A stretch of 17,075 nucleotides of DNA from Thermoprotei archaeon (GCA_003649665.1 QMSL01000010.1:1-17075), one strand, 5' to 3'; shown: positions 1-8,043, counted from the first letter of the stretch. Translations and numbers: made by a program. The notes: a model not told the origin generated them from the sequence alone.

Positions 1-1
1 T

Positions 2-310
2 CCAGTTAACTGGATTGGAGATGGGTCAGAGCTTCTAGCCTCTGCTCATGGGCTCTATGATTGCTATGGAAATCTATTAGTTCGATTTCCAGATAGCTAT
101 TCTAGAGGCGAAGAGGGAGCTAAGGTCTACGTATGGGACATAGTGGGCGATCCAAGAGATGAAGTCATAGTTTGGGATAAGTACTACCTGACAATATATA
201 CTCAAGCAAATAGAGTTAAGGGTAAGGTGTTTAAGCCAAGGAGAAAACTGTACAATCAAACGTTCTATGGGAACTTCATCTCTCAGCCAGGCTGGATTGA
301 GATAACATAG
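2..310 (+). CDS. Rhamnogalacturonan lyase-like (PL11-type) protein, C-terminal fragment
   Basis: A reading frame runs open from the left edge to a TAG at 308-310, giving the last 102 residues of a longer protein. The end carries GDGSELL, then VRFPD, then WDIVGDPRDEVIVWD followed by LTIYTQ, and finally a YNQTFYGNF-SQPGW tail. Alternating GDG/GDPRDE acidic loops followed by an IYTQ strand and a YN-containing tail are what I recall of polysaccharide lyase family 11 and its FG-GAP-like eight-bladed propeller relatives, which cleave the rhamnose-galacturonate backbone of pectin by beta-elimination outside the cell. The catalytic blades lie outside the window, so activity cannot be judged. It ends 61 bases before the sugar isomerase gene on the same strand, which fits a carbohydrate-use cluster. 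A non-catalytic FG-GAP propeller protein is the main alternative. Confidence 0.65.
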   Translation, partial: PVNWIGDGSELLASAHGLYDCYGNLLVRFPDSYSRGEEGAKVYVWDIVGDPRDEVIVWDKYYLTIYTQANRVKGKVFKPRRKLYNQTFYGNFISQPGWIEIT

Positions 311-330
311 CCTCTTAAATTCATAATAAA

Positions 331-348
331 TATTTTATCCTTTAAGGA
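331..348 (+). promoter_or_regulatory. AT-rich promoter of the sugar isomerase gene
   Basis: Two TATA-like elements lie upstream of the isomerase: TATTTTAT at 331-338 and TTTAAGGA at 341-348. A start site about 27 bases downstream would fall near 361 or 371, so the message would be leaderless or nearly so, in keeping with the lack of a Shine-Dalgarno sequence. The second element is part of a small palindrome, TCCTT-T-AAGGA (338-348). The position is inferred from archaeal promoter spacing only. Confidence 0.35.
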
Positions 349-371
349 CATACTTCTCCTTGGGTCTGAGT

Positions 372-1145
372 ATGAAGCTATGCTGTACCTCATATTCATA
401 TAGAGAACCACTAAAAAGCGGAACTATGAAGGTCGAGGATTTCATCACAGTTGCCTATGAAATAGGACTTGATGGGGTTGAACTCGTCTCCTACTTCTTC
501 CCAACGTTTGAGAGAACATATCTCTCAAAGATAAAAAGATTAGCACTTAATCATGGCATGGATATAGTAGTCTTCGGAGTTAGTACTAACTTCTGTCATC
601 CAGATCCACAAAAGAGAAAAGAAGAAATAAAAAGAGTTAGGAAATGGTTAGAAATAGCAGAATTTCTAGGAGCACCTGCCCTTAGAATATTTGCAGGTCA
701 TGTGCCTGAAGGATATAGTGAGGAGGACGCATTTCAATGGGTTGTCACTTCGCTAAAGGAAGCTGTTAAATATGCAGAAAATATGGGAATAGTATTGGCC
801 ATGGAGAATCATGGAGGTATCACTTCTACAGCAGATAATGTGATAAGGATAATTGAAGAAGTTGGTTCAGAGTGGTTAAGAGCGTTGTTAGACACGGGGA
901 ACTATAGAGAGAACGTATATGAGAACATTGCTAAGACAGCACCTTACGCTATTCATGTCCATGCAAAGTTTTATGAAGTAACTGAAGATGGTAGAGAAAA
1001 GAACTTAGATTATAATAGAATAGTAAGCATATTAAGAGATGCAGGTTTTAAGGGCTATCTCTCAATAGAGTATGAGGGAAAGGAGGATCCAAAAGTTGCA
1101 GTTCCAAGGATAGCAAAGTTCTTGAGAGAATTACTAAAGAAGTAG
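372..1145 (+). CDS. Sugar phosphate isomerase/epimerase, xylose isomerase-like TIM barrel
   Basis: This 257-residue protein is a single-domain TIM barrel of the xylose isomerase-like / AP endonuclease 2 superfamily, at the usual length. The expected metal-centre residues are visible at the ends of successive strands: E145 in AMENHGG, D174 in LLDTGNY, H197 in IHVHAKF and E233 in SIEYEG. Members interconvert keto and aldo sugars or epimerise them in the cytoplasm using a divalent metal; the exact sugar cannot be read from sequence. There is no signal peptide. I chose ATG at 372 because MKLCCTSYSYR resembles the family's first strand. An in-frame TTG at 360 would add four residues and cannot be excluded. 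Neither start has a ribosome site, suggesting leaderless translation. Its position just after the lyase-like gene suggests it handles a released sugar, but this is inference. Confidence 0.85.
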   Translation: MKLCCTSYSYREPLKSGTMKVEDFITVAYEIGLDGVELVSYFFPTFERTYLSKIKRLALNHGMDIVVFGVSTNFCHPDPQKRKEEIKRVRKWLEIAEFLGAPALRIFAGHVPEGYSEEDAFQWVVTSLKEAVKYAENMGIVLAMENHGGITSTADNVIRIIEEVGSEWLRALLDTGNYRENVYENIAKTAPYAIHVHAKFYEVTEDGREKNLDYNRIVSILRDAGFKGYLSIEYEGKEDPKVAVPRIAKFLRELLKK

Positions 1146-1271
1146 TCAATTAAGCTAAGAGAATGTGATGTTAAAATGAAAAAGCATGTTACCTCATGAA
1201 GATGTGTAGCCAAATGCATACAAGTAGTCAACATAACGTCACTTCCCTTCGCAATTAGGAGTGAAGCCTAC

Positions 1272-2615
1272 ATGTTCACTAAGTTAAACAGACTACTCAT
1301 CCTTTTATTTCCAATATTACTAATGTCCATACCTGTATTTATGCCAGTCATTAGTTCCAATAATGCAATTACGATCATAGTATGCCCAAATAGCGCAATT
1401 GAAATAAGAGCTGAAGATGAAGTAAATATTACAGTTCCCCTTGAGATCAATATTAGCTTGGTCTTAGATTCACGAGATGAGGAGACAGTCTTCAGTTGCA
1501 ATGGATATGTAAGAAATAATGAGACAACGCAAGCGGGTTTGATCTTAATGGAATTATCGATAAACAGCAGTCTTATATCTAGTTCTGATGAGATTACGTC
1601 ATCGATTACGATGCTTTTGATCATGAAGAGCAAGGATCAGACCTTGAAGCAATTAAGGATATTAGGGGACAATATAACCATTAAGGCGAGAAAGAGTCCA
1701 TCAGAAGTCGTATGTAAGGGGAAGATGGAGTTATCGGGAGAAGGAGAGATAATTCCCTTTATAGCACTAGGTCTTACGTTCCTCCAGAAGGATGTTGTTG
1801 AGGAATTACTCCGTAGACAGAACATAACATGGATTGAGTTAAAAGAATTATCGTTAAGTATGAGGGATAGTATTATAGAGATCTCCTTTATGGCAAGAAT
1901 AGATATAAATGATCTTGTTAAGTATATCGCTTCAATGAACAGTGATATGACTGTGGATAAGCTACTTTCAAACTACTTCTCATCATTTATTGAAGGCAGA
2001 TCTAAAATGAGAGCAATCATCATATCCACGGAAAATGAAATAGCATTCAATATCTCAGGTAGAATAAGTCGTTCCTTATTCAAGTCATTGGTGAACATCA
2101 CGGACATTACAAGTGGACTTAGCGCTATGGGAAGTGTAAGTGGAGTACTTCATCCTAATGGGATATGGGATTTCGCTGGAAGAGTGATAGAAGACTTTCT
2201 TGAAAGGTTTGAAGTACTACCTTCAAGGATTAACATGAACTTATCGCTTAGGGATAACCTCCTTAAGTATTCAATTAAGGGACTTAGGATAAGGGCGAGA
2301 AGTGCAATTTCCCATAAGGATACCTTTGTAGCAGTAGACAACTTCTTAAAGGACATCGGTCATCTAGCTGGCCAATACGGATTATATGAAATATCATCAT
2401 ATGTAGATAAGTTAATGAAGACAGAGGTTAAATTAGCTCCCTTAACGAAGGACATGACTATAAGCCGAACTTCGGCCAAATTTATGGAACTTCCAGAAAT
2501 AGAAGTGAGCTATAAAGCCAAGGGGATGAAAACGCTAAACTACATATTAATATCTATTGCGATTACAACTGTAATATCTGTCATAATCTTCCTGCTTAGA
2601 AGAACGAGGATATAA
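1272..2615 (+). CDS. Orphan exported protein with C-terminal membrane anchor
   Basis: I do not recognise this 447-residue protein. Residues about 7-28 form a hydrophobic export signal after a short basic start. Residues about 424-442 form a second hydrophobic helix, followed by RRTRI, so the protein should cross the membrane near its end with about 390 residues outside the cell. The outer part is rich in beta-prone segments and has at least nine N-glycosylation sequons (for example NIT, NIS, NET and NSS), in keeping with a glycosylated archaeal surface protein. It has only three cysteines or so and no catalytic motif that I can identify. A GGAGTGA ribosome-site-like element at about 1258-1264 supports the ATG at 1272. 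It converges with the ABC operon, leaving 10 bases between the stops, so the two are not co-transcribed. A role as a surface binding or assembly protein is only a guess. Confidence 0.75.
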   Translation: MFTKLNRLLILLFPILLMSIPVFMPVISSNNAITIIVCPNSAIEIRAEDEVNITVPLEINISLVLDSRDEETVFSCNGYVRNNETTQAGLILMELSINSSLISSSDEITSSITMLLIMKSKDQTLKQLRILGDNITIKARKSPSEVVCKGKMELSGEGEIIPFIALGLTFLQKDVVEELLRRQNITWIELKELSLSMRDSIIEISFMARIDINDLVKYIASMNSDMTVDKLLSNYFSSFIEGRSKMRAIIISTENEIAFNISGRISRSLFKSLVNITDITSGLSAMGSVSGVLHPNGIWDFAGRVIEDFLERFEVLPSRINMNLSLRDNLLKYSIKGLRIRARSAISHKDTFVAVDNFLKDIGHLAGQYGLYEISSYVDKLMKTEVKLAPLTKDMTISRTSAKFMELPEIEVSYKAKGMKTLNYILISIAITTVISVIIFLLRRTRI

Positions 2616-2625
2616 TATAATTTTA

Positions 2626-3414
2626 TCACATGAATCCTATACCCTTAACGCCATTTTTCCTCACGTACTTTTCAGTGATCTCTATCTCTTTAATTGCAAT
2701 GGCTGACATGATAATAGACTCGATAAGACTTATGAGCATATAGTAGGGATTTAGATAAATCTGCCCTCCCCTTAATGAAAGCCTTATTAAATACATTGGA
2801 ATTACATAGGGTATCGCTGAAACTACGTAATTGAGAGGAGGTCTAATTGAATCAAGGGGCATTATTAGAAGGCCCATTAAGGCAAAATTCAACACCTCAA
2901 GTAGATTATATGGAACCCCTGTCCTAACAGATAAGGCAGCCACCACTATACCATAGGATATCGCTTGAACTATCATTATAATAATGCCAATTATTATAAT
3001 GTCGGGCCTGTTTATTACAAAAACGTTAGCATTGAACATACTTCCAAGCAGCATGCCTATCAGTACAAGTATGCCTATGGAAACAGTCGTACACGGTATT
3101 AGTCTACCCATGATAACCTTAAAGGGCGATATCCCTCTTAATAGATGCTCTTCGACCATTCCTATAGATATGAAGAACGACATCCATCCCCCTATAAGAG
3201 AAGATGACTGAGAGATCAAAGTCCATCCAGTAATGACCCAAAATGCCTCCTTACATGCCTGTGCTATCATCCCTTTTGGAACGAATAACATTATTCCTAG
3301 CATGAAGAGAAGTATCCAAAGCATTTCCGTGAGAATGAGATTTAAGAATGAGAGCTTGTACCTCCAGAGCCTAAGCGTATGCAACCATAAAATAGCTTTC
3401 CACTTCCCTCTCAT
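2626..3414 (-). CDS. ABC-2 type transporter permease (second subunit)
   Basis: This 262-residue integral membrane protein has about six hydrophobic helices and a short basic, cytoplasmic-looking N-terminus (MRGKWKAILWLHTLRLWRYK). That start, the length and the lack of a periplasmic domain match ABC-2 permeases, which work as heterodimers with a partner permease and an ATPase. It is the last gene of the operon. Its ATG overlaps the TGA of the preceding permease by 4 bases (ATGA), and a GGGGAG ribosome site lies inside the end of that gene, which points to translational coupling. The central region has SMFNANVF and a PPLNYVVSAIPYVIPMYLIR segment resembling the membrane-border loop seen in ABC-2 proteins. 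The substrate is unknown; small lipophilic molecules or glycolipids are typical for the type. Confidence 0.8.
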   Translation of the reverse strand: MRGKWKAILWLHTLRLWRYKLSFLNLILTEMLWILLFMLGIMLFVPKGMIAQACKEAFWVITGWTLISQSSSLIGGWMSFFISIGMVEEHLLRGISPFKVIMGRLIPCTTVSIGILVLIGMLLGSMFNANVFVINRPDIIIIGIIIMIVQAISYGIVVAALSVRTGVPYNLLEVLNFALMGLLIMPLDSIRPPLNYVVSAIPYVIPMYLIRLSLRGGQIYLNPYYMLISLIESIIMSAIAIKEIEITEKYVRKNGVKGIGFM

Positions 3415-4229
3415 ATTGCTCCCCTTTGCATAGCCCTTCTCTCTCCAGCTCCCATGAGGGAATAGGCAAGAATGTTATAAAGTACTGCAAAGCCTATGAG
3501 CAGCCCCATAAGGAATGTTATACGTGCCATACTTGGGGATCCCATTAGAGCAGCTAACCTTGCCATTTCTATGGTATATGTTGATGGTAGAATTCTGGAT
3601 ATTGTCTGAGCCCAATGGGGCAGTAGGTAAGCGGGATAAAAGGCACCGGAGAAAAGCATTATTAGAGGGTTAAGCCAGCTGAGCACATTGCTTTCTTCTT
3701 CCATCATTATAAACAGTACTGCTAGAAGACCGGCAAAGCCGATCATAGGTAACATTCCTAATGTTAGAGCTGTAAAGATCACGCCAAGCTTAAGTATCCC
3801 GTCCGCTAGTCCCTCTACAAGAATTATTAAGGGAGTGAATTCAAGTAGGTATATAACGGATATTAGGAGATATCTGGGAACATATGAGAGGATAAGAGTT
3901 AACGATATCCGATATGGAGCAAGGATTACATAGGGTAGAGCACCAATCCATCTTAACTCTAAAACGCTTCCGGCTACATCCCATAATAAACCAAGACATG
4001 CCATTATAACTACTGTTGATGAGACGAAATACGTTATTGGATTCACGTCCATTCCTATGTTCTCTTTAAACGCGGAAGTACTACCAAAGATGAGGCCGAA
4101 ACCCAAGAGCATGCCTAACATCAAGTAAGGCCATAGCATAAGCGAAATCAAAGTGGACCTATTGTTCTTGAAGAAATAGATATCGAGGAGAACTCCAGAC
4201 TTAAGAACTGAGAGCATTCTCATTCTCAT
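3411..4229 (-). CDS. ABC-2 type transporter permease (first subunit)
   Basis: A 272-residue protein with about six membrane helices. The segment LFSGAFYPAYLLPHW followed by ISRILPSTYTIEMAR is the recognisable ABC-2 permease signature, which forms a short extracellular re-entrant loop before the last helix. It starts with ATG at 4229, overlapping the ATPase stop by one base (TAATG), and its own stop overlaps the next permease by 4 bases, so the three genes are almost certainly one transcription and translation unit. Three ATG codons lie within the first five codons, so the exact start is uncertain by up to four residues. Together with the partner permease it should form the channel of an exporter driven by the upstream ATPase. 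Confidence 0.85.
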   Translation of the reverse strand: MRMRMLSVLKSGVLLDIYFFKNNRSTLISLMLWPYLMLGMLLGFGLIFGSTSAFKENIGMDVNPITYFVSSTVVIMACLGLLWDVAGSVLELRWIGALPYVILAPYRISLTLILSYVPRYLLISVIYLLEFTPLIILVEGLADGILKLGVIFTALTLGMLPMIGFAGLLAVLFIMMEEESNVLSWLNPLIMLFSGAFYPAYLLPHWAQTISRILPSTYTIEMARLAALMGSPSMARITFLMGLLIGFAVLYNILAYSLMGAGERRAMQRGAI

Positions 4230-5251
4230 TACTTAAAGCCCCTCCTTCCAGTTAATTTTATAAATACATCCTCAAGGGTAGGCTCCTTAACGTCGACTCT
4301 TCTGACTTTACACTTCATTTCATGAAGTATTTTTAAGGCCATTGATGTTATTTCATCTACGGAGTTAACGTTAATAACAAGTCTGAGACGATAAACATTC
4401 TCATTATGAGATATATTACATGGACATTTTAACGCGTTCTTTAACATATCTAAGAGGCTTGACATATGAGCTTTAGCGGGCATTACAAAACTTATCTCAA
4501 GAGCGACGTCTTTTGCAACTCTCTTCTTAAGTCCTTCTACGGTATCCACCGCAAGTATGACTCCTTTATCAATTATGGCGACCTTATCACAGATTATCTC
4601 TGCCTCAAACATATTATGAGTCGTAATAAGTACAGTTTTATTGTTATCATGAGCGAGTTCCACAAGCAATTCTCTAAGCGATCTAGCGGAAGGGGGATCC
4701 AGACCTAAAGTCGGTTCGTCAAGGATTAGAACTGGAGGATCCGTAAGCAATGCCCGAGCGAGGCTTAATCGAGCCTTCATACCGAGTGAATATTCCTCGT
4801 AAAGCTTATCTGCTGCATTAAGTTCATCTAAACCAAGCATTTTAATTAATTCATCTATTCTCTTTCTAAGCAGTTCGCCATCAAGACCATAGAGCATGCC
4901 AAAGTACTTTAAGTTCTCCCTCCCGGTTAGCTTCCAGAAAAAGCCCTTCTCGACACTAAGAGATACCCCTATTAGCTTCCTAACTTCATTAGCCTCCTCA
5001 ACAACATCATATCCAAGAACTTTTGCAGTACCTTCATCAGGTAAGAGAAGCGTTGAAATAATCTTAACAGTCGTAGTCTTCCCAGCACCATTAGGTCCTA
5101 GGAGGCCAAAGACCTCACCTTCCATTACCTTAAAGGAGATACCCTTAAGCGCCTCAATTACCTTCTTTCTCTTCCTAAAGAAACCTATCCGCTCGTATGT
5201 AGTATATCTCTTAACTAGATTCAAGACGTCTATAGCAGTGGTCTTGGGCAT
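4229..5251 (-). CDS. ABC transporter ATP-binding protein (ABC-2 exporter family)
   Basis: This 340-residue protein powers the two-permease exporter encoded after it. Numbered from the chosen ATG, Walker A is GPNGAGKTT at 52-60, the ABC signature is the degenerate YSLGMKARLSLARAL from 154, Walker B is VLILDEPTLGLDP from 174, and the H-loop histidine is H212 in TTHNMFEAE. The Q-loop position carries SVEKGFFWKLTGREN, so glutamate replaces glutamine, as in other ABC-2 drug or lipid exporter ATPases I know. Residues from about 245 form a C-terminal extension ending in the DVKEPTLEDVFIKLTGR motif common to this group. The start is set by GAGGTGA (5266-5260) eight bases before ATG at 5251. An in-frame GTG at 5263 lies inside that ribosome site and is unlikely. 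Confidence 0.92.
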   Translation of the reverse strand: MPKTTAIDVLNLVKRYTTYERIGFFRKRKKVIEALKGISFKVMEGEVFGLLGPNGAGKTTTVKIISTLLLPDEGTAKVLGYDVVEEANEVRKLIGVSLSVEKGFFWKLTGRENLKYFGMLYGLDGELLRKRIDELIKMLGLDELNAADKLYEEYSLGMKARLSLARALLTDPPVLILDEPTLGLDPPSARSLRELLVELAHDNNKTVLITTHNMFEAEIICDKVAIIDKGVILAVDTVEGLKKRVAKDVALEISFVMPAKAHMSSLLDMLKNALKCPCNISHNENVYRLRLVINVNSVDEITSMALKILHEMKCKVRRVDVKEPTLEDVFIKLTGRRGFK

Positions 5252-5259
5252 TGTAAAGT

Positions 5260-5266
5260 TCACCTC
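5260..5266 (-). promoter_or_regulatory. Shine-Dalgarno site of the ABC ATPase
   Basis: On the minus strand GAGGTGA matches the archaeal anti-Shine-Dalgarno core and sits eight bases before the ATG at 5251. It contains the GTG that would give a four-residue longer protein, so it decides in favour of the ATG. Confidence 0.7.
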
Positions 5267-5529
5267 GATTAGTCTTCATATAATGTATCATTATGGCTAT
5301 TCTAGAGCATGAGTCGGCTGGTATTAAGGGTTATACTAATTGCGTGTTATAAATCTTATCGCCAAGGCCTAAGCCAACGGAGGAGATTAGCAGAAGATAG
5401 CATTAAGGCTAAAATATACGATTATAGTTCATCAAGACATCGCTTAGCAAAAAGGAGTTTAGATTTAACTCTTATATTTGGATTAACGCTTACCATAATA
5501 AGGAATCATCTTAAGGTGGTATAATTGCT
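5267..5529. other. Divergent intergenic region between the ABC operon and the phosphodiesterase gene
   Basis: About 260 bases separate two divergently transcribed units. The right end holds a plausible promoter for the phosphodiesterase. The left end holds AT-rich sequence (TTATATGAA on the minus strand, near 5277-5285) that could serve the ABC operon. The middle, roughly 5310-5460, holds nothing I can name. A 71-codon open frame crosses it but also covers the right-hand promoter and ribosome site, so I do not call it a gene. A stretch near 5348-5400 is somewhat richer in GC than the flanks (GCCAAGGCC, AACGGAGGAG) and follows a TATA-like TTATAAAT at about 5347-5354. A small untranslated RNA there is possible but unproved. 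Confidence 0.4.
5472..5479 (+). promoter_or_regulatory. TATA box of the phosphodiesterase gene
   Basis: TTATATTT lies 54 bases before the ATG at 5530. With usual archaeal spacing the transcript would begin near 5502, leaving a leader of about 28 bases that contains the AAGGTGG ribosome site at 5513-5519. Both elements agree with the chosen start. Confidence 0.45.
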
Positions 5530-7386
5530 ATGGGTGAAAGGGCGAAGAAGCTCATACTCATAGGAATAGATTCCTTGATATTAGATTTTGTCGAGAAATT
5601 CATAAGCGAAGGTTTAATGCCTAATATAAAATATCTCATGAATGTTGGCTCATACGGCTATGCACTCCCCTCAATGCCTACCTTTACTCCACCAAATTGG
5701 ACTACGATAGCGACTGGAGCAGATCCAGCTATACATGGAGTTAAGGGTTGGGTATTTGATTCAAGAGCTAGTAAGGTAGAATATCTATGGACGATAGCCG
5801 CTAGGAAGGGGAAACACGTAGTTCTATTAAGGTATCCTGGTGGCTATCCGGCAACTCATAAAAACGTTATAACCATAAGCAATGGAGCACCACACGATCC
5901 TATAGGCGTACTCGAGGAGGCTACAGCATATACTCTCGGTCGTATATACAGATATACAGGAGGATTACATGGAACAGCAGAATCAAGGGCTGTCGCTTTT
6001 CGCAAAGCTAGCGGCTGGAAGAACATACCGAAGAGCTTAATAGATCCTCATATAATCCCCTTAGAAGCAAGAGTAGATCTCATCGTTAAAGAAGACTTCA
6101 AGCAGGTCAAGCTCTGGTTCCTAGTATATTCTGAGTATGGTAAAGGTTACGATACTTTACTAATATCTATGGATAAGGACTTCATAAGGGCATTATGTAA
6201 GTTAAGGCGAGGAGAATGGAGTGATTTCATAAAAATGACATTTTGGAAAGGAGATAAGGCAATAGAAGGTGTATTTAAGTTTAAGTTAGTAGAACTGGCA
6301 CCAGACATGTCTAAGTTCGCCTTGTTCCGTACGCAAATACATGCATTAACAGGCTTCTCCGATCCACCTAACATATGTGAAGAGCTCGTGAAGAACATAG
6401 GCCCCTTCCTTGATAATCCCTCTAGATTCTGTCTTGCGCATGGTTGGTACGAGGTATACTTTGAAGAACTAAGAGAACACGTCAAGTGGATAGTTAAGGC
6501 GGCAAGATATCTAAAGGAAAAGTATCGTTGGGATCTCCTATTTACACATTGTCAAAGCCCGGATTATATAAAGCATGAGTACTGGGCTTACATAGATCCT
6601 ATAGCACCAGGTTATAAAAAGGAGAAAGAGGAGGAATATTGGAAGGTAATGGCTGAAGACTACCAGATAATGGATGAGTTCGTAGGAGACTTAATTGAGT
6701 TAGCAGATGAGGATACATTGATAGTAGTCGCATCAGATCATGGTCATTTCGTAAGGTATAGAGTTGTCTTCCTCTTTGATGCACTAAGGGATGCAGGCTT
6801 CATAGTATGCAAAGATGATGAAAGAATAGATGTTAAGAAGTCCATAGTTAGAGCACTTGTGCATGATGGAATAATCTTGAATACGAAATGGAGGTTTAAG
6901 GACGGTATTATTAGCTCTAAGGAGGACTACATAGAATACGTGAATCAAATAATAGACATTCTACTATCGATAACGGATGATGGAAGACATGTTATATATT
7001 TAGCGATACCTGGTTGGGGAGCTCATGCACTAGGGCTAAGCGAAGAGGATGCTGATATAGTACTTTGTCCAAGACCTGGGTATGCCATAGCGAGGAGACC
7101 ATCTAAGGGCTACTCAATGTATATAAGGAAATACATAGGCATGCCCGATCCACAGTATGGCTTATGGGGTGGGGCGACTAGCATACACGAGGGCCTTCCT
7201 ACAGCTAGAGTGTCTATAGGAACTAACATGGCTATGTTCATAATGAGTGGACCTGGAGTGAAAAAGGGCTTTAGATGCAAACGGCCCATATGGCTAAGGG
7301 ATCTGGCACCGACTATAGCATACTTATTGGATCTACCCATACCGAGAGGAGCAAATGGCAGGATACTATATGAAATCCTAAGTTGA
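5530..7386 (+). CDS. Alkaline phosphatase superfamily protein, type I phosphodiesterase/nucleotide pyrophosphatase-like
   Basis: A 618-residue cytoplasmic-type enzyme (no signal peptide or membrane helix) expected to hydrolyse phosphomono- or phosphodiesters with two metal ions. The full ligand set appears in family order: D14 in GIDS, nucleophile T53 in TFTPPNWTTIATG followed by PAIHGV, D345 and H349 in the DYIKH motif, D403 and H404 in SDHGH, and H553 in IHEGLP. The C-terminal SGPGVKKGF and LRDLAPTIAYLLDLPIP segments are also typical. The stretch between T53 and D345 is about 290 residues, much longer than in nucleotide pyrophosphatases. It may hold a cap domain at roughly 120-320 that sets the substrate. 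This fits the uncharacterised archaeal and bacterial large phosphodiesterases (COG3379-like, from memory). The start is supported by the ribosome site AAGGTGG, ten bases upstream. The gene's end overlaps the convergent solenoid gene by 9 bases. Confidence 0.88.
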   Translation: MGERAKKLILIGIDSLILDFVEKFISEGLMPNIKYLMNVGSYGYALPSMPTFTPPNWTTIATGADPAIHGVKGWVFDSRASKVEYLWTIAARKGKHVVLLRYPGGYPATHKNVITISNGAPHDPIGVLEEATAYTLGRIYRYTGGLHGTAESRAVAFRKASGWKNIPKSLIDPHIIPLEARVDLIVKEDFKQVKLWFLVYSEYGKGYDTLLISMDKDFIRALCKLRRGEWSDFIKMTFWKGDKAIEGVFKFKLVELAPDMSKFALFRTQIHALTGFSDPPNICEELVKNIGPFLDNPSRFCLAHGWYEVYFEELREHVKWIVKAARYLKEKYRWDLLFTHCQSPDYIKHEYWAYIDPIAPGYKKEKEEEYWKVMAEDYQIMDEFVGDLIELADEDTLIVVASDHGHFVRYRVVFLFDALRDAGFIVCKDDERIDVKKSIVRALVHDGIILNTKWRFKDGIISSKEDYIEYVNQIIDILLSITDDGRHVIYLAIPGWGAHALGLSEEDADIVLCPRPGYAIARRPSKGYSMYIRKYIGMPDPQYGLWGGATSIHEGLPTARVSIGTNMAMFIMSGPGVKKGFRCKRPIWLRDLAPTIAYLLDLPIPRGANGRILYEILS

Positions 7387-8043
7387 TTCCTCTTTTTCCT
7401 TCCTCGAAAGCGGTACTCTGGATAGTTTTTCTATCTTAACTACCTCGTCAACTTCCGCTCTATCGCTTATATCCGCCTTTTCTACATACTTAACTACACC
7501 AATCTCTGCATCTCTCTCTACTACAACGTGTCTTCCCTCTACATGTTCGACTTCCGCCCCTCTGCCTATTCTCACTTCTTCTCCTATGATTTTTTCAACC
7601 TCTGCATCTTTATCAATAATCACTCTTTTTCCTATAATTGCTCCAATTACCTTTGATTTTCTATGAATATGTACTTCCCTAGCCTCCATCTCCTCAACTC
7701 TAGCCCTTCCGCTTATGTTGATATTATCTGCAAGTATTCTCTTAGCCTTTATGGCGCCTGAAATCTCTATATCCCCTACCTCGACTATACCACTTACATT
7801 AATGCTTCCTGAGATCTCCATCTCTTCGCCCTTAAGGTTACCCTCAATCCTCATGCTTCCCGATACCCTAAGGTTGCTCGTCTTCAGGTCTCCTCTGATG
7901 CTTCCTGCACCGCTGATATGTAACTCGTTGCCCTCTGCATTACCGTCTATTCTTATCGATCCGCTTACGTCTATTCTTCTGAACTTAACTGGCCCTCTTA
8001 TTTTCACAGCTCCTCCTACCGATAGCTCCTCTATTTCCTGCAT
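7378..8043 (-). CDS. Bactofilin-like repeat protein (polymer-forming beta-solenoid)
   Basis: This 221-residue protein is almost entirely a repeat. In the first half an SG pair recurs at residues 27, 44, 61, 78, 95 and 111 (VSGSIRIDG, VSGSMRIEG, ISGSINVSG, ISGAIKAKR), a 16-17 residue period, with a GG at 10 as the first turn. In the second half D/G/R-AEV/I motifs recur at about 146, 162, 178 and 195. Such spacing predicts a right-handed beta-helix of roughly a dozen rungs, like bactofilins (polymer-forming cytoskeletal proteins), or DUF4097-type shells. There is no signal peptide or membrane helix, and the tail is charged (SRKEKEEST). ATG at 8043 is preferred: GGTGA (8053-8049) lies five bases upstream. 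A GTG at 8052 inside that site would add three residues. It is divergent from a winged-helix regulator with which it probably shares control. Confidence 0.75.
   Translation of the reverse strand: MQEIEELSVGGAVKIRGPVKFRRIDVSGSIRIDGNAEGNELHISGAGSIRGDLKTSNLRVSGSMRIEGNLKGEEMEISGSINVSGIVEVGDIEISGAIKAKRILADNINISGRARVEEMEAREVHIHRKSKVIGAIIGKRVIIDKDAEVEKIIGEEVRIGRGAEVEHVEGRHVVVERDAEIGVVKYVEKADISDRAEVDEVVKIEKLSRVPLSRKEKEEST

Noticed and set aside
338..348. Small palindrome TCCTT-T-AAGGA before the sugar isomerase
   Set aside because: With 5-base arms it is too short to call as an operator by itself and probably reflects the promoter element.
1146..1271. Possible small RNA or promoter region between the isomerase and the exported protein
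   Set aside because: No hairpin, box motifs or long T-run could be seen; only a weak ribosome-site-like element before the next ATG.
1268..1633. 121-codon minus-strand open frame
   Set aside because: It is antisense to the signal peptide and outer domain of the exported protein, with no supporting motif or ribosome site.
4896..5312. 138-codon plus-strand open frame
   Set aside because: It is antisense to the Walker A region of the ABC ATPase and overlaps that gene's ribosome site.
5309..5524. 71-codon plus-strand open frame between the ABC operon and the phosphodiesterase gene
   Set aside because: It covers the likely promoter and ribosome site of the phosphodiesterase gene, has no ribosome site of its own and no recognisable domain.
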